A stretch of DNA of 64,000 nt from DASYXW01 sp035934405 (GTDB lineage Bacteria > Acidobacteriota > Terriglobia > UBA7540). The notes beneath the pieces are model-generated. The model did no database searches. It was given only the letters and a program-made list of their open reading frames with translations, and had not been told where the DNA came from. Positions 50,341-59,883 of the stretch are shown here, one piece after another. How positions within the stretch are numbered: the first letter of the stretch is position 1; each line of letters starts with the position of its first letter. The stretch spans positions 124,001 through 188,000 of the forward strand of contig DASYXW010000044.1 in the NCBI GenBank assembly GCA_035934405.1, written 5' to 3'. The position numbers and the translations under genes are program-made.

Positions 50341-53300
50341 ATGAAACGACTCGCCAGTGGAGTGAGATCTCTGTCGCTGGGAAGTGCTGCTGTCACGGCG
50401 GTCGCGCTGCTGCTTCTCGGCGGCGGCGCCACTTCGGCATCCGGGCAAACGTGCATGAACAGCGTAGACGATGCCTGGACCGGAGGCGCGACCGGCTTCT
50501 GGGGCACTGCCTCGAATTGGTCGGCAGGGGTGCCGAGCTCGACATGCGACGTCTTTATCCAGTCGGGAGCCGCCGTTACCATGGACGTCAGCGGTTCGAC
50601 CGCCGACCTGACTCTCGGCAGCGGCAACAGCCTGACGCTTCCCGCCGTGACCAACACAAATAATTCCCTCGTCGTCGGTGGCTCGGTCCTTAGCAACGGC
50701 GGCCAGATTATCCTGCCTGCTCCATTCATGAACTTTGGTGGAACGAGCCTGTTGTTCTCCTCCGGCGGCACGGTAACTCTCGGCGGCGGCGGCACCGTCA
50801 CGCTAAGCGCCAACTCCTTCGGCACCGATGGTATTGGAGGCAGCGGGGCCGGCGCCTCGCTGTTAAATCAAGAAACGATCCAGGGCTCCGGCAGCTTCGA
50901 CATGACCTTCGACAATGCCAGTACCGGCGTGATTAACGCCAACCAATCCACAGCCCAGCTCGTCGTGGGCCGTAACCAAACACTGGGCTCCTCAACAAAT
51001 ACCGGCTTGATAGAAGCCACCAGCGGCGGCCAGCTTGCTATGGGGAGCCTCATACTGAACAACGTCGGCGGGACCATTAGCGCGTCGGGCACGAACTCCG
51101 TCGTTTTGCTCGAGGGCGAAGGTCAGGGAGGAGAAAATTTCACCGGCGGCACGTACACAACCCCCAGCGGAGGCTTGATTGAGGTTGTTGACACCACCGT
51201 GCTTCTCGACGGCACGAGCGGGAACACCATAACCAATTCGGGGACCATGGATTTGCCTGACGGCGCGCCGCACCCGGGCGGCAATTTTCAAGGGACGATC
51301 AACAACACCGGACTGATCGAGCTCGAATCCCGCGGCGCCGGGGTGGGCATCAACATCCCGAGCGGCCAGACGCTTACCTTGATGGGCGCCGGCAATGTGA
51401 CGATGGGGGATGGCACCAACAATTCCTACAACAACCAGGACTTCATCAGTGGCGGCACTCTGGTAAACCAGCAACTCATTCAGGGGACGGGCACCATCCT
51501 CAATCTTACCTCCTTCACGAACAGTGCCGGGGCTACCATCAATGACAACGTTCCCGTCGGCTCCGCCAATCTTCAGCTCATGTTGGGCCGCGCCGGCGCG
51601 AGCACCAACACCGGAACTATTGAGGCTACGAACGGCGGCGGAATCATCATTGGCAGCACCACGATCACCAACACAGGCGGGACGATCAAAGCGACAGGCA
51701 GCGGATCGTATGTCGATCTGGCAGGATCCCTGGGGACATCAGGGCTGTCGGTCGCCGGCGGAACCTACACCACCTCGAGTGGCGGAACAATCTACGCTGG
51801 GGGCGGCACACTGCTCGACGGAACCGGCAGCAACCCGATCACAAATAGCGGACTCATCCTGGTGGATGATTTCCGCAACAACGCGCAGATTCAGGGTAGC
51901 CTCAACAACAGTGGAACGCTGCAAATGACATCCACCGGCTCTGAGGTCAGTCTGTGCATCCCCAACGGGCAGACGTTCACGTTCACGGGCAGCGGGATGC
52001 TCATGATGGGGGATGGGACCAGCAGCGCCAACAACAACAACCCTTTGCTCGGTTGCGCGCTCGGCAGCAGCGGCACACTGGTAAACCAGTCCACTGTCGC
52101 GGGCGCCGGCCAGATTAGCCTCATAACGGGCGTAACGAACCAGGGCACCATTGACGCCAACACGCCCATTGGCGCTAACAATCTCCAACTTGTTGTGAAG
52201 ATCCCGGTCGCCAACACTGGAACCCTTGAAGCCACCAACGGCGGCTACCTGGCGTTCTGCCAGACGACGGTGACGAGCACGGGCGCGGGCACAATTAAGG
52301 CAATCGGCGCCGGCTCGATCGTCCACTTGGACGCAGCGTTTTGCAGCGGCTCGGCGATCAACGGGGGCACGTTAAGTACCTCGACAGGCGGCACGATCTT
52401 TGCCAACGGCAACGCGACCCTAACCGGCGTCACCAACACCGGCAACCTTGTAATCTCGGACAACACCAGCGGCATCTTCGCGGGCACCACCACCAACACG
52501 GGCACGATCACGGTGGATTCGACGGGCGACAACACGACCTTGTCGCTGCCGGTCAGCTCCACCAACAACACGATCACCGGGTCGGGCTCGGTGGTCCTGA
52601 CGAACAATGCCGCCAACACCATCGCGGCCACTTCCTGCGGCGACTCGCATTTTGTAAACGCCAGCACGATTCAAGGCTCCGGCACGTTTTTCCCGAATAC
52701 CAACTGTTTCAGCACCATGACCAACAGCGGGACGATCAATGCCAATCAGTCCGTGCCGCTGATTATCGAGGCGGCCAACCTAACCAACACCGGGACACTT
52801 GAAGCCACCAACGGCGCAGGACTCCAGTTCAATTCCGCCAACGTTACGAATACCGGCCACACAATCACGGCCACGGGGACGAATTCTTACGTGCAATTGT
52901 ATTCGATGACCCTGACGGGGGGCACCCTGGCCACCTCGAGTGGCGGAACGACTTACGCTGAGCACAATTCGACGCTGACCGGCTTCACCAACTCGGGCTC
53001 GCTCACCATTCCGGACAACAACAGCGTTACCCTCGAAGGGACAGTCACCAACACGGGCACGATCACCGTGGATTCGACGGGCGACTCCACAACCCTGGTC
53101 ATCCCCGTTGGACAGACCCTGACGCTCACGGGTTCGGGTACGCTCACTCTTTCGAACAAAGCGCAAAACACCATTGCAGCCAGCTCCTGCGGCAACGCGA
53201 CCCTCGTCAACCAGAGCACGATTCAAGGCTCCGGGACCATGTTCCCGAATACCAACTGCTACGGCACGCTGACCAACAGTGGGACCATCATCGCCAACAA

Positions 53301-55680
53301 TCCCGCGAATCCCCTCTTGCCCGTGGCCGTAACCTTCAATAACACGGGAACCCTCACCGTGGCCGGCAGCAGCACAATGAGTTTCCAAGGGTCGCTCGCC
53401 AACTTCAAGAACCTCGTCAATGGCACGCTGACGGGCGGCTTTTATAACGTGGCTGGAACACTGCAGATTCCCGGTGATATCACCACCAACGCGGCCAGCA
53501 TCACCCTTACGGGAGCTTCGGCGCAGATTATCGATCAGTCCAGCTCCAATGCGCTCGCGGCCGTTAGCACGAACGCCTCCAACGGCAAGTTGACGCTGGG
53601 GGGCCAGAGCCTTTCAACCACGGCCAACTTCAACAACGCGGGTCAACTGAGCATCTCGCCCGGAACCCTGAGCGTGACCGGGAGCTTTACCCAGAGTTCC
53701 ACCGGCGCGCTCACGCTGAGCGTGGGCGGCACCACGGCCGGCTCGCAGTTTGGGCATATCACCGCCAGCGGGGCGCTCAGCGTGGGCGGGACACTCGACA
53801 TCAACCTGACGGGCGGGTTTATGCCGGCAGTGGGAACGAGCTTCACCATTCTGAGCGGCAGTTCGCGCAGCGGCACGTTCGCGAGCGTGAATGAGATCAA
53901 CATCAACATCAACGAGCACTTTGTGGTGGTCTACAACTCCACCAACGTGCAGTTACAGGTGGCCAAGGGCGGGCCGCCTCTGGCCTCGAGTCCCAACGAC
54001 AGCGTGAGTTTCTCGGGCAGCGGCAAGGCGGATCTGGCGATATACCGTCCGGACAAGACCACCTGGTACGTGCTGCCGTCGAGCGGCGTGAGCTTCTCGC
54101 AACTGCAGGGGCAACTGGGTGACATTCCGGTGGCGGGGGATTACGACGGCGACGGCAAGACAGACTACGCGCTGTGGCGGCCCTCGAACGGGACGTTCTA
54201 CGTGATTCTGAGCAGCACGGGGCAGGCGATCACGCAGCAGTTTGGGGCGACGGGGGATGTGCCGGTGCCGGGGGATTACGACGGGGACGGCAAGACAGAT
54301 TACGCGGTGTGGCGGCCGTCAAACGCGACCTGGTACATTCTGAACTCCTCGACGGGGACGACGACGAAGACGGCGTGGGGGGCGCCGGGCGACGTGCCGG
54401 TGCCGGGGGATTACGATGGCGACCGGATTACGGATCTGGCGGTATGGCGGCCGTCGACGGCGACTTGGTACGTGATTCCCAGCGAAGACCCCACGGTGAC
54501 GAGCACGGTGGCGTGGGGAGCGCCGGGAGACATCCCGGTGCAGGGGGACTACGACGGGGACGGAGAGACGGACTTTGCGGTGTTCCGGCCGTCGAACGGG
54601 ACGTGGTACATCCAGCCGAGCGGGGGCGGGGCGAACATCACGCAGGCGTTTGGAGCGACGGGCGACATGCCGGTGGTAGGCGACTACGACGGGGACGGCA
54701 AGAACGACGAGGCGGTGTTCCGGCCGTCGAACGGGACGTGGTACGTGCTCGACTCCTCGACGGGCAAGACGACGTCGACAGCGTGGGGAGCGTCGGGAGA
54801 CATTCCGGCGACGCGGCTGCCGTTCGAGGAGCGCCGCGACAAGCACACGGCGAACTTTGACGGCGACCGCAAGACGGACGTGGCGGTGTGGCGGCCGTCA
54901 AACGGGACCTGGTACGTGATTCCGAGCTCGAATCCTTCGAACACCACGGCGACGGTGTGGGGCGCTTCGGGCGACATTCCCGTGCCGGGAGACTACGACG
55001 GCGACGGCAAGACGGACGACGCCGTATGGAGGCCCTCGAACGGGACGTTCTACGTGCTGCCGAGCGGCGGCGGCGCGAGCATCACCCAGCAGTTTGGGGC
55101 GACGGGCGACATTCCGGTGCCGGGGGATTACGACGGCGACGGCAAGACGGATTACGCCGTGTGGCGGCCGTCGAATGGCACGTTCTACGTCATCCTGAGC
55201 AGCACGGGGAAGACCGTCTCCACGGCCTGGGGCGCCAACGGCGACATTCCGGTGGTGGGCGATTACGACGGCGACGGCAAGACGGACTACGCCGTGTGGC
55301 GGCCGTCGAACGGGAAGTTCTACGTGATTCTGAGCAGCACGGGAGCGACGGTGACGACAGCGTTCGGGGCGACGGGCGACCTGCCGGCGCCAGGGGATTA
55401 TGACGGCGACGGCAAGACGGACTATGCGGTGTGGCGGCCGTCGAACGGGACGTTCTACGTCATCCAGAGCAGCACCGGGAAGACGGTGAACCAGCAGTTG
55501 GGAGCGAGCGGCGACATTCCGGTGGCGAAGGACTACGATGGGGACGAGAAGACGGACTACGCGGTGTGGCGGCCGTCGAACGGAACGTGGTACATCATCA
55601 ACTCGTCGACGGGGGTGCAGACGACGACGGTGTGGGGCGGCTCGGGCGACGTGCCAGTGAACAAAGCCACGGGGCAGTAA
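50341..55680 (+). CDS. Giant beta-solenoid / FG-GAP repeat surface protein
   Basis: A 1779-residue exported protein. A signal peptide spans about 1-38 (SAAVTAVALLLLGGGATSASGQ). Residues about 45-1220 are a Gly/Thr/Asn-rich beta-solenoid with four long modules of about 190 residues (each with xNxGTI, then GxTLTLTGSG, then SGGTI). Residues about 1226-1779 are twelve FG-GAP/VCBS-like units of 45 residues (typical DYDGDGKTDYAVWRPSNGTW) with calcium-binding DxDGDG loops, encoded by a 135-bp DNA repeat. One unit carries a 12-residue insert (TRLPFEERRDKH). It has no autotransporter barrel or sorting signal, so secretion beyond the inner membrane is unexplained. Probable role: surface adhesion or matrix. 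Confidence 0.88.
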   Translation: MKRLASGVRSLSLGSAAVTAVALLLLGGGATSASGQTCMNSVDDAWTGGATGFWGTASNWSAGVPSSTCDVFIQSGAAVTMDVSGSTADLTLGSGNSLTLPAVTNTNNSLVVGGSVLSNGGQIILPAPFMNFGGTSLLFSSGGTVTLGGGGTVTLSANSFGTDGIGGSGAGASLLNQETIQGSGSFDMTFDNASTGVINANQSTAQLVVGRNQTLGSSTNTGLIEATSGGQLAMGSLILNNVGGTISASGTNSVVLLEGEGQGGENFTGGTYTTPSGGLIEVVDTTVLLDGTSGNTITNSGTMDLPDGAPHPGGNFQGTINNTGLIELESRGAGVGINIPSGQTLTLMGAGNVTMGDGTNNSYNNQDFISGGTLVNQQLIQGTGTILNLTSFTNSAGATINDNVPVGSANLQLMLGRAGASTNTGTIEATNGGGIIIGSTTITNTGGTIKATGSGSYVDLAGSLGTSGLSVAGGTYTTSSGGTIYAGGGTLLDGTGSNPITNSGLILVDDFRNNAQIQGSLNNSGTLQMTSTGSEVSLCIPNGQTFTFTGSGMLMMGDGTSSANNNNPLLGCALGSSGTLVNQSTVAGAGQISLITGVTNQGTIDANTPIGANNLQLVVKIPVANTGTLEATNGGYLAFCQTTVTSTGAGTIKAIGAGSIVHLDAAFCSGSAINGGTLSTSTGGTIFANGNATLTGVTNTGNLVISDNTSGIFAGTTTNTGTITVDSTGDNTTLSLPVSSTNNTITGSGSVVLTNNAANTIAATSCGDSHFVNASTIQGSGTFFPNTNCFSTMTNSGTINANQSVPLIIEAANLTNTGTLEATNGAGLQFNSANVTNTGHTITATGTNSYVQLYSMTLTGGTLATSSGGTTYAEHNSTLTGFTNSGSLTIPDNNSVTLEGTVTNTGTITVDSTGDSTTLVIPVGQTLTLTGSGTLTLSNKAQNTIAASSCGNATLVNQSTIQGSGTMFPNTNCYGTLTNSGTIIANNPANPLLPVAVTFNNTGTLTVAGSSTMSFQGSLANFKNLVNGTLTGGFYNVAGTLQIPGDITTNAASITLTGASAQIIDQSSSNALAAVSTNASNGKLTLGGQSLSTTANFNNAGQLSISPGTLSVTGSFTQSSTGALTLSVGGTTAGSQFGHITASGALSVGGTLDINLTGGFMPAVGTSFTILSGSSRSGTFASVNEINININEHFVVVYNSTNVQLQVAKGGPPLASSPNDSVSFSGSGKADLAIYRPDKTTWYVLPSSGVSFSQLQGQLGDIPVAGDYDGDGKTDYALWRPSNGTFYVILSSTGQAITQQFGATGDVPVPGDYDGDGKTDYAVWRPSNATWYILNSSTGTTTKTAWGAPGDVPVPGDYDGDRITDLAVWRPSTATWYVIPSEDPTVTSTVAWGAPGDIPVQGDYDGDGETDFAVFRPSNGTWYIQPSGGGANITQAFGATGDMPVVGDYDGDGKNDEAVFRPSNGTWYVLDSSTGKTTSTAWGASGDIPATRLPFEERRDKHTANFDGDRKTDVAVWRPSNGTWYVIPSSNPSNTTATVWGASGDIPVPGDYDGDGKTDDAVWRPSNGTFYVLPSGGGASITQQFGATGDIPVPGDYDGDGKTDYAVWRPSNGTFYVILSSTGKTVSTAWGANGDIPVVGDYDGDGKTDYAVWRPSNGKFYVILSSTGATVTTAFGATGDLPAPGDYDGDGKTDYAVWRPSNGTFYVIQSSTGKTVNQQLGASGDIPVAKDYDGDEKTDYAVWRPSNGTWYIINSSTGVQTTTVWGGSGDVPVNKATGQ
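54016..55674 (+). repeat. Twelve tandem 135-bp units encoding FG-GAP domains
   Basis: Units begin (GAT/GAC of DYDGDG) at 54139, 54274, 54409, 54547, 54682, about 54853, then every 135 bp to 55534, preceded by one degenerate unit from 54016. Spacing is 135 bp except 138 before 54547 and 171 before 54853. Similarity at DNA level is high, which points to recent expansion or gene conversion. Confidence 0.9.
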
Positions 55681-55685
55681 GAAGG

Positions 55686-55722
55686 TAATGGCTGGTGGTT
55701 AGTGGTTTTGGTGGCTGGCCGC
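55686..55722. repeat. 7-bp-period array after the giant gene
   Basis: AATGGCT, GGTGGTT, AGTGGTT and TTGGTGG units. Confidence 0.6.
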
Positions 55723-55759
55723 CGGGAGGGGAAGACCGCGCCGCGTCCGGCGAGCCGGG

Positions 55760-56257
55760 TTATTGGTAATAACGGACGACCCACTCGGCGACGCAGCAGG
55801 GCTTTTCGGCGCCCTCGGCCTCCACGAACATCGAAAAGACGGCTTCAACACCTGCCCGCAGTTCGTTCAGCGACAAGAGGGTGACGCGCGCGCGAATCTT
55901 CGAGCCGGCACGAACCGGCGCCGGAAAGCGCACGCGGTTCAGGCCGTAGTTTACGGTCAGACGAACTCCATCGCGGATCTCAATCGCCTGCCTCAGGAAG
56001 CAGCTCAACAGCGACAATGTGAGGAAACCGTGCGCGACGGTCGCGCTGTACGGGGACTGCGATTGGGCGCGTCCGGCATCAACGTGAATCCACTGGCGGT
56101 CTTCGGAGACTTCGGCAAACTGCAAGATTCGGTCTTGGGTCACCAGGAACCATTCCGTCGTCGCGATTTCGCGGCCCGCAAAACGCTTTAGTGCTGCTGG
56201 CGTCTCAATCACACGTTGTGGCACAGGTCCCTCCTGCGCAAAATCCCGCGGAGCCAT
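55760..56257 (-). CDS. MaoC-family (R)-enoyl-CoA hydratase-like protein
   Basis: A 165-residue single hot-dog domain. The MaoC hydratase motif is visible: FAEVSEDRQWIHVD (Asp and His as catalytic pair) and AHGFLTLSLL. Such enzymes hydrate trans-2-enoyl-CoA to (R)-3-hydroxyacyl-CoA, for fatty-acid or polyhydroxyalkanoate metabolism. The start ATG at 56257 lies 39 bases from the divergent gene; a shorter start is possible. Confidence 0.85.
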   Translation of the reverse strand: MAPRDFAQEGPVPQRVIETPAALKRFAGREIATTEWFLVTQDRILQFAEVSEDRQWIHVDAGRAQSQSPYSATVAHGFLTLSLLSCFLRQAIEIRDGVRLTVNYGLNRVRFPAPVRAGSKIRARVTLLSLNELRAGVEAVFSMFVEAEGAEKPCCVAEWVVRYYQ

Positions 56258-56296
56258 CCCCTTTCCGCCGGCCGAATCCAGGTTATTCTAGCAGCT

Positions 56297-57124
56297 ATGG
56301 CATCCATGCTTGTCATCTTGCTTTTGCGACCGCTCCAGCTTTCATTGCCGCCGATGGGCGATATTTTCTCAAGCTCCGCGCCGCTCGATGTGGGCTTCCG
56401 CGAGATGTACAACCTGCAGTTCGAGGACGCCCACAGGACGTTCCAGCAGTGGGAATCCGCTGAGCCGCACGATCCTATGGGGCCGACGGCGGACGCCGCG
56501 GCTTGCCTGTTCGATGAATTCAACCGCCTGGGCGTTTTGCAGTCGAACCTCTTCGTGAACGATGGCGAATTCAAGAAGCGCAAGAGGCCGCCGCCGGATC
56601 CCACGCTCAAGGCTCGATTCGAGGCCGACATCGCCGAGAGCGACCGCCTTGCGGACGCGGTGCTCAAAAATTCGCCCAACGACAGCCATGCGCTTCTCTC
56701 GAAGACGCTTAATTTGGGCCTGCGTGGCGATTACCTGGCGCTGGTGGAGAAGCGGGACGTGGCATCGCTCAGTTATATCAAGAACGCGGGCATCCTCGCC
56801 GAGCGATTGCTGGCTGTCGATCCCGAATGCTACGACGCTTATCTGGCGGTGGGCGCGGAGAACTACATCCTCGGTGCTACCCCGGCGCCCCTACGCTGGG
56901 TGCTTCGTTTATACGGAGCCGAGACGGACAAGGAAAAGGGCATCAGGAATCTCGACTTGACCGCCACCAAAGGGCACTACCTCTTGCCTTATGCGCGCCT
57001 GCTGCTGGCCGTCGCTGCGCTCCGTGACAACAACCGGGACGAGGCGCGCACACTCCTTCAGGAACTGGCCCGGCAATTTCCCAACAATCCGCTTTACCAG
57101 CAAGAACTCTCGCGGCTGCACTAG
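56297..57124 (+). CDS. Unknown TPR-like protein, possibly exported
   Basis: A 275-residue protein with a hydrophobic N-terminus (MASMLVILLLRPLQLSLPP) that may be a signal or anchor, and helical pairs resembling TPRs (FREMYNLQFEDAHRTFQQWE, then LLAVAALRDNNRDEARTLLQELARQFP). The middle segment (AGILAERLLAVDPECYDAYLAVGAENYILG) is typical of TPR-type proteins that count as hypothetical in Acidobacteriota. The ATG at 56297 was preferred over longer frames that overlap MaoC. Confidence 0.68.
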   Translation: MASMLVILLLRPLQLSLPPMGDIFSSSAPLDVGFREMYNLQFEDAHRTFQQWESAEPHDPMGPTADAAACLFDEFNRLGVLQSNLFVNDGEFKKRKRPPPDPTLKARFEADIAESDRLADAVLKNSPNDSHALLSKTLNLGLRGDYLALVEKRDVASLSYIKNAGILAERLLAVDPECYDAYLAVGAENYILGATPAPLRWVLRLYGAETDKEKGIRNLDLTATKGHYLLPYARLLLAVAALRDNNRDEARTLLQELARQFPNNPLYQQELSRLH

Positions 57125-57193
57125 CCGACTCGCACAACTGGTCGAACCGCGCTGGCGCACCCGTGGCGTTATGTCAGCACGACTCTTGGGGAT

Positions 57194-57268
57194 TGGCTCC
57201 TCGGCCAGGACTCGAACCTGGAACCCTTCGGTTAACAGCCGAATGCTCTACCATTGAGCTACCGAGGA
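57194..57268 (-). tRNA. tRNA-Asn (GTT)
   Basis: The minus strand folds into a full cloverleaf: acceptor TCCTCGG/CCGAGGA, D-stem GCTC/GAGC, anticodon stem TTCGG/CCGAA with loop CTGTTAA (anticodon GTT at 57234-57236), T-stem CCAGG/CCTGG with loop TTCGAGT, discriminator G and an encoded CCA. 75 nt. Confidence 0.97.
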
Positions 57269-57380
57269 ATAAGGGAAACCTCTTGAAGCATGCTGAAGGT
57301 CGCTCGCACCATGTTTCGAGCGAATACCCAGCGGATCGCGGACACGCAGAAGCCGACGATGCGCGGCCCTCGGAACGGTA

Positions 57381-57560
57381 CTAATTCTTCTTTTCGGGGT
57401 CATTGGGAGCGGCAGAAGCGCCGCCCTTGATGGCGTCCTTGAACTCGCGAATTCCCTTGCCCAAGCCTTTGCCGAGGTCCGGCAACTTGCCCGGCCCAAA
57501 AATAATCAGCACGATCGCCAGAATGATCAACAAGTGTGTCGGCTGGAACAGACCTTCCAT
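57381..57560 (-). CDS. tatA: Sec-independent translocase protein TatA/E, copy 1
   Basis: A 59-residue protein too short for many gene callers. One N-terminal membrane helix (LLIILAIVLIIFGPGKLPDLG) with the FGPGKLPDLGKGLGKG motif, an amphipathic helix (GIREFKDAIKG) and a short polar tail. TatA forms the pore for folded, twin-arginine substrates such as the oxidoreductase at 38923-40335. It is 76 bases after a paralog, with the same MEGL-xPTHL start. Confidence 0.93.
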   Translation of the reverse strand: MEGLFQPTHLLIILAIVLIIFGPGKLPDLGKGLGKGIREFKDAIKGGASAAPNDPEKKN

Positions 57561-57607
57561 TTCATACCTCCTCGCCCCGCCGGGCCAAGCCCCATGACCT
57601 TGCGGAA

Positions 57608-57623
57608 GCGATTTGCGAATCGC
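57608..57623. repeat. Small palindrome between the two tatA genes
   Basis: GCGATT (57608-57613), loop TGCG, AATCGC (57618-57623). Same core as the palindrome at 45432-45453. Confidence 0.6.
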
Positions 57624-57636
57624 ATCCCCTCAAACT

Positions 57637-57849
57637 CTATAGTTTGGTTTGTTCCACTGGCTTGTCTTCCGGTTTCTTCTCTTCCGCTTTCTTGCTATTC
57701 TCATCGATTCCGCCCCGGAGCGCATCCTTGAACTCACGGATGCCCTTGCCCAGACCCCGTCCCAAGTCAGGCAGCTTGCCCGGCCCAAACAGGATCAGAA
57801 CGATGACCAAAATGATAATCAAATGAGTCGGGCTCAGCAAGCCTTCCAT
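57637..57849 (-). CDS. tatA: Sec-independent translocase protein TatA/E, copy 2
   Basis: A 70-residue TatA paralog: membrane helix IIILVIVLILFGPGKLPDLG, amphipathic helix KGIREFKDALRGG and a charged tail (KKAEEKKPEDKPVEQTKL) that the first copy lacks. The two helices differ at few positions, so the pair arose by tandem duplication. No tatB or tatC is in the window. Confidence 0.93.
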   Translation of the reverse strand: MEGLLSPTHLIIILVIVLILFGPGKLPDLGRGLGKGIREFKDALRGGIDENSKKAEEKKPEDKPVEQTKL

Positions 57850-57989
57850 AGTGTAACCTCCCGGCGCGGCAAGGTCCGAGCCCGACCTACATAGCCCGGC
57901 ATCTTAACCCGCCTGCCGACGCGAGCCCTGCTTCCGCCCTTGTCGCCTAGCCTCAGTGGATTATAGCGCAAAGCGCCGGCGCAAGCCAT

Positions 57990-58667
57990 TCAAGACTTTC
58001 GGGCTAGTTTCGGGCCTGGTCGCGACGCGCGCTTGGGGGTGGCAAAAAGCATGTCGCCGGACTTTTTCCCACGACTCTCGCAGTGCTCGCGGTAAAGCCT
58101 GCCGTAGCTGGCCGTGATATATTCCCCGCGCCCGTAGCCAAGCTGTCGGGCGATCTCGTCAATCCAGCGCTCCGGTCCTTCAAGCTCCACATAGTCGCCG
58201 ATGGGAGTTTCGTCGTACAGGAGCTTCGGCCCCTCGGGCCGCAGAGACCGACGGAGATTACCCCGAGCATCCGCCTGGCCCCCGCGATGCCCCTCGAACT
58301 CCGGTCCAACGCGTCCATAGACAGTGCGATACTTCTCGTAACGAAAGACCTCGATCAACCCGATGCCTTCGAGGATCTTCGCCAGCAAGCTCGCGTCCTC
58401 CACGCGCGTCTCTACTTCCTCTCTGATCTTGTACAACCCGGAGCGGACGGCCGGACCCTTGAAGGTCAGGATGCCCTCACCGTTTGCCCACCGCAAGCGC
58501 ACGAGGCGTCCGGCCTTGTAGAGACGGCGATCGGAGAAGTCGAACAGACAATTGCTCTCGAAGTGCCGGCCACGGAGCTCGCGAAAACCCAAGAGCGACA
58601 GCCGCTCCTCCAAAGCCCGCCGCCGCTCCACGCGCAGTTTGATTTCAATCTCGTGGCGAGGATTCAT
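57990..58667 (-). CDS. CYTH-domain protein
   Basis: A 225-residue CYTH (triphosphate tunnel) protein: the signature HEIEIK (Glu6, Glu8, Lys10), then RLRWANGEGILTFKGP, REEVETRV and, near the C-terminus, YVELEGPERWIDEIARQLGY with the acidic metal site. CYTH enzymes act on triphosphates (adenylate cyclase class IV, thiamine triphosphatase, polyphosphate). The adjacent CHAD gene points to polyphosphate. The basic tail (KRASRPGPKLARKS) is unusual. Confidence 0.9.
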   Translation of the reverse strand: MNPRHEIEIKLRVERRRALEERLSLLGFRELRGRHFESNCLFDFSDRRLYKAGRLVRLRWANGEGILTFKGPAVRSGLYKIREEVETRVEDASLLAKILEGIGLIEVFRYEKYRTVYGRVGPEFEGHRGGQADARGNLRRSLRPEGPKLLYDETPIGDYVELEGPERWIDEIARQLGYGRGEYITASYGRLYREHCESRGKKSGDMLFATPKRASRPGPKLARKS

Positions 58668-58743
58668 CTCACCCGATAGTTTACTTGATAAGGCTCGCGC
58701 TCGCTATCTCGCTCGTGGGACGGCGTGAGGCGGGTGGGCGCGC

Positions 58744-59883
58744 TCAGGCGGCGGGCGACGAAAGGAAACCGGCAACCCAATGTGCTAGCCGCTGATACTC
58801 ACCCGAACCGGCTTCGCCGGCGTCGAGGGTCATCAGCAGGTATTTCTCTTCCAGGCGGCGCTTCGCGGCGCGGCCACGCACCACCAGCCGCTCGACTTCC
58901 ATGGCCGTCGAGAGTCGCTGGCGCAAAAACTCCTGCCGGGCGACCATCTCGAGCATCCTCTGCTCGAGCACTTCGAGGTCGTGCCAGTCTCCGAGGCAAC
59001 GCTGCAGGCGGCGCAGCCCAGCGAGCGCCTCGCCGCTCCCAGCAACTTGGAACTGGTGCGCAACCTCGACGAGGTAACGCACCCGCTTGGTTGCGATCCG
59101 GGCGCGGTGGAGGAGATCCGCGCTGCGGTCGCGATGCGATTCCGCCAGGCGCGCCTCAAAAGCCTGCCATTCGCGCTCCAGCGACTCCGCCAGGCGCCGC
59201 TGCAAGCGCTGACCGGCGCGCTCATCCGGAAAAGCGATGACCTGCGGCGAGGCATCGCTGGCCGAGTGCGCCGCACCGGGAGCGTTCATCTCACTCGCTT
59301 CCGAAACCAGATACTCCTTGAGACGTACATAGAACGCGGCTAGGTTCAACTTGCTGAACCGGCGCAGGGCTTTGGCGGCAGTTTTCGCCCGGCGCTCCGC
59401 CAGATAGTCCCGCACCACCTCCCAAGCCTCGCGGCGCGCGGTGCGCTTGCGTCCGAGCGTCTTATCGATGCGTGCGAGCGACACGTCGCAATTTCGAACC
59501 TCAGAAAGAGCCCGGCGCGAGCGGCGAATCTTGCGGCGCAGCTTCTGGATCCCGCGCAACCGGGGTGCGGGGTAAAGCAGGTCGAGCAGTTCCTGCAGGC
59601 GGCGGCTGGCTACCCGGATATCGTGAATGGCTCTTGCCGAGTCGCCGCGCAGCACTTTGGGTTCGAACCCCACGAATCGGTCAAGCTGCCGTAGAGCGAG
59701 CCGCTGCAAAGTCGCCCACTCCGGGCCGATCTCCGGCTCGCCATCCCGGCGCGCTCGACGGCCGTGCCCGGCCGTTTCATACGTTTCATCCGGCCGCGCA
59801 TCGGACTCAGGCGCGCCCGGACGGGAGTCCGCCGGAGCGCGACCGGAACCGAGAGGAGTGGTTATCTCGCTTGGTTCGTTCAT
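58744..59883 (-). CDS. CHAD-domain protein
   Basis: A 379-residue protein: about 60 disordered acidic residues, then a CHAD helical bundle with repeated conserved His/Arg/Lys: AIHDIRVASRRLQELLDL, then LRRKIRRSRRALSEVRNCDV, HRARIATKRVRYLVEVAHQF and LGDWHDLEVLEQRML. CHAD domains bind polyphosphate; they often accompany CYTH, here the next gene downstream. The start ATG at 59883 gives MNEPSEITT. It probably localises to polyphosphate granules. Confidence 0.9.
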   Translation of the reverse strand: MNEPSEITTPLGSGRAPADSRPGAPESDARPDETYETAGHGRRARRDGEPEIGPEWATLQRLALRQLDRFVGFEPKVLRGDSARAIHDIRVASRRLQELLDLLYPAPRLRGIQKLRRKIRRSRRALSEVRNCDVSLARIDKTLGRKRTARREAWEVVRDYLAERRAKTAAKALRRFSKLNLAAFYVRLKEYLVSEASEMNAPGAAHSASDASPQVIAFPDERAGQRLQRRLAESLEREWQAFEARLAESHRDRSADLLHRARIATKRVRYLVEVAHQFQVAGSGEALAGLRRLQRCLGDWHDLEVLEQRMLEMVARQEFLRQRLSTAMEVERLVVRGRAAKRRLEEKYLLMTLDAGEAGSGEYQRLAHWVAGFLSSPAA

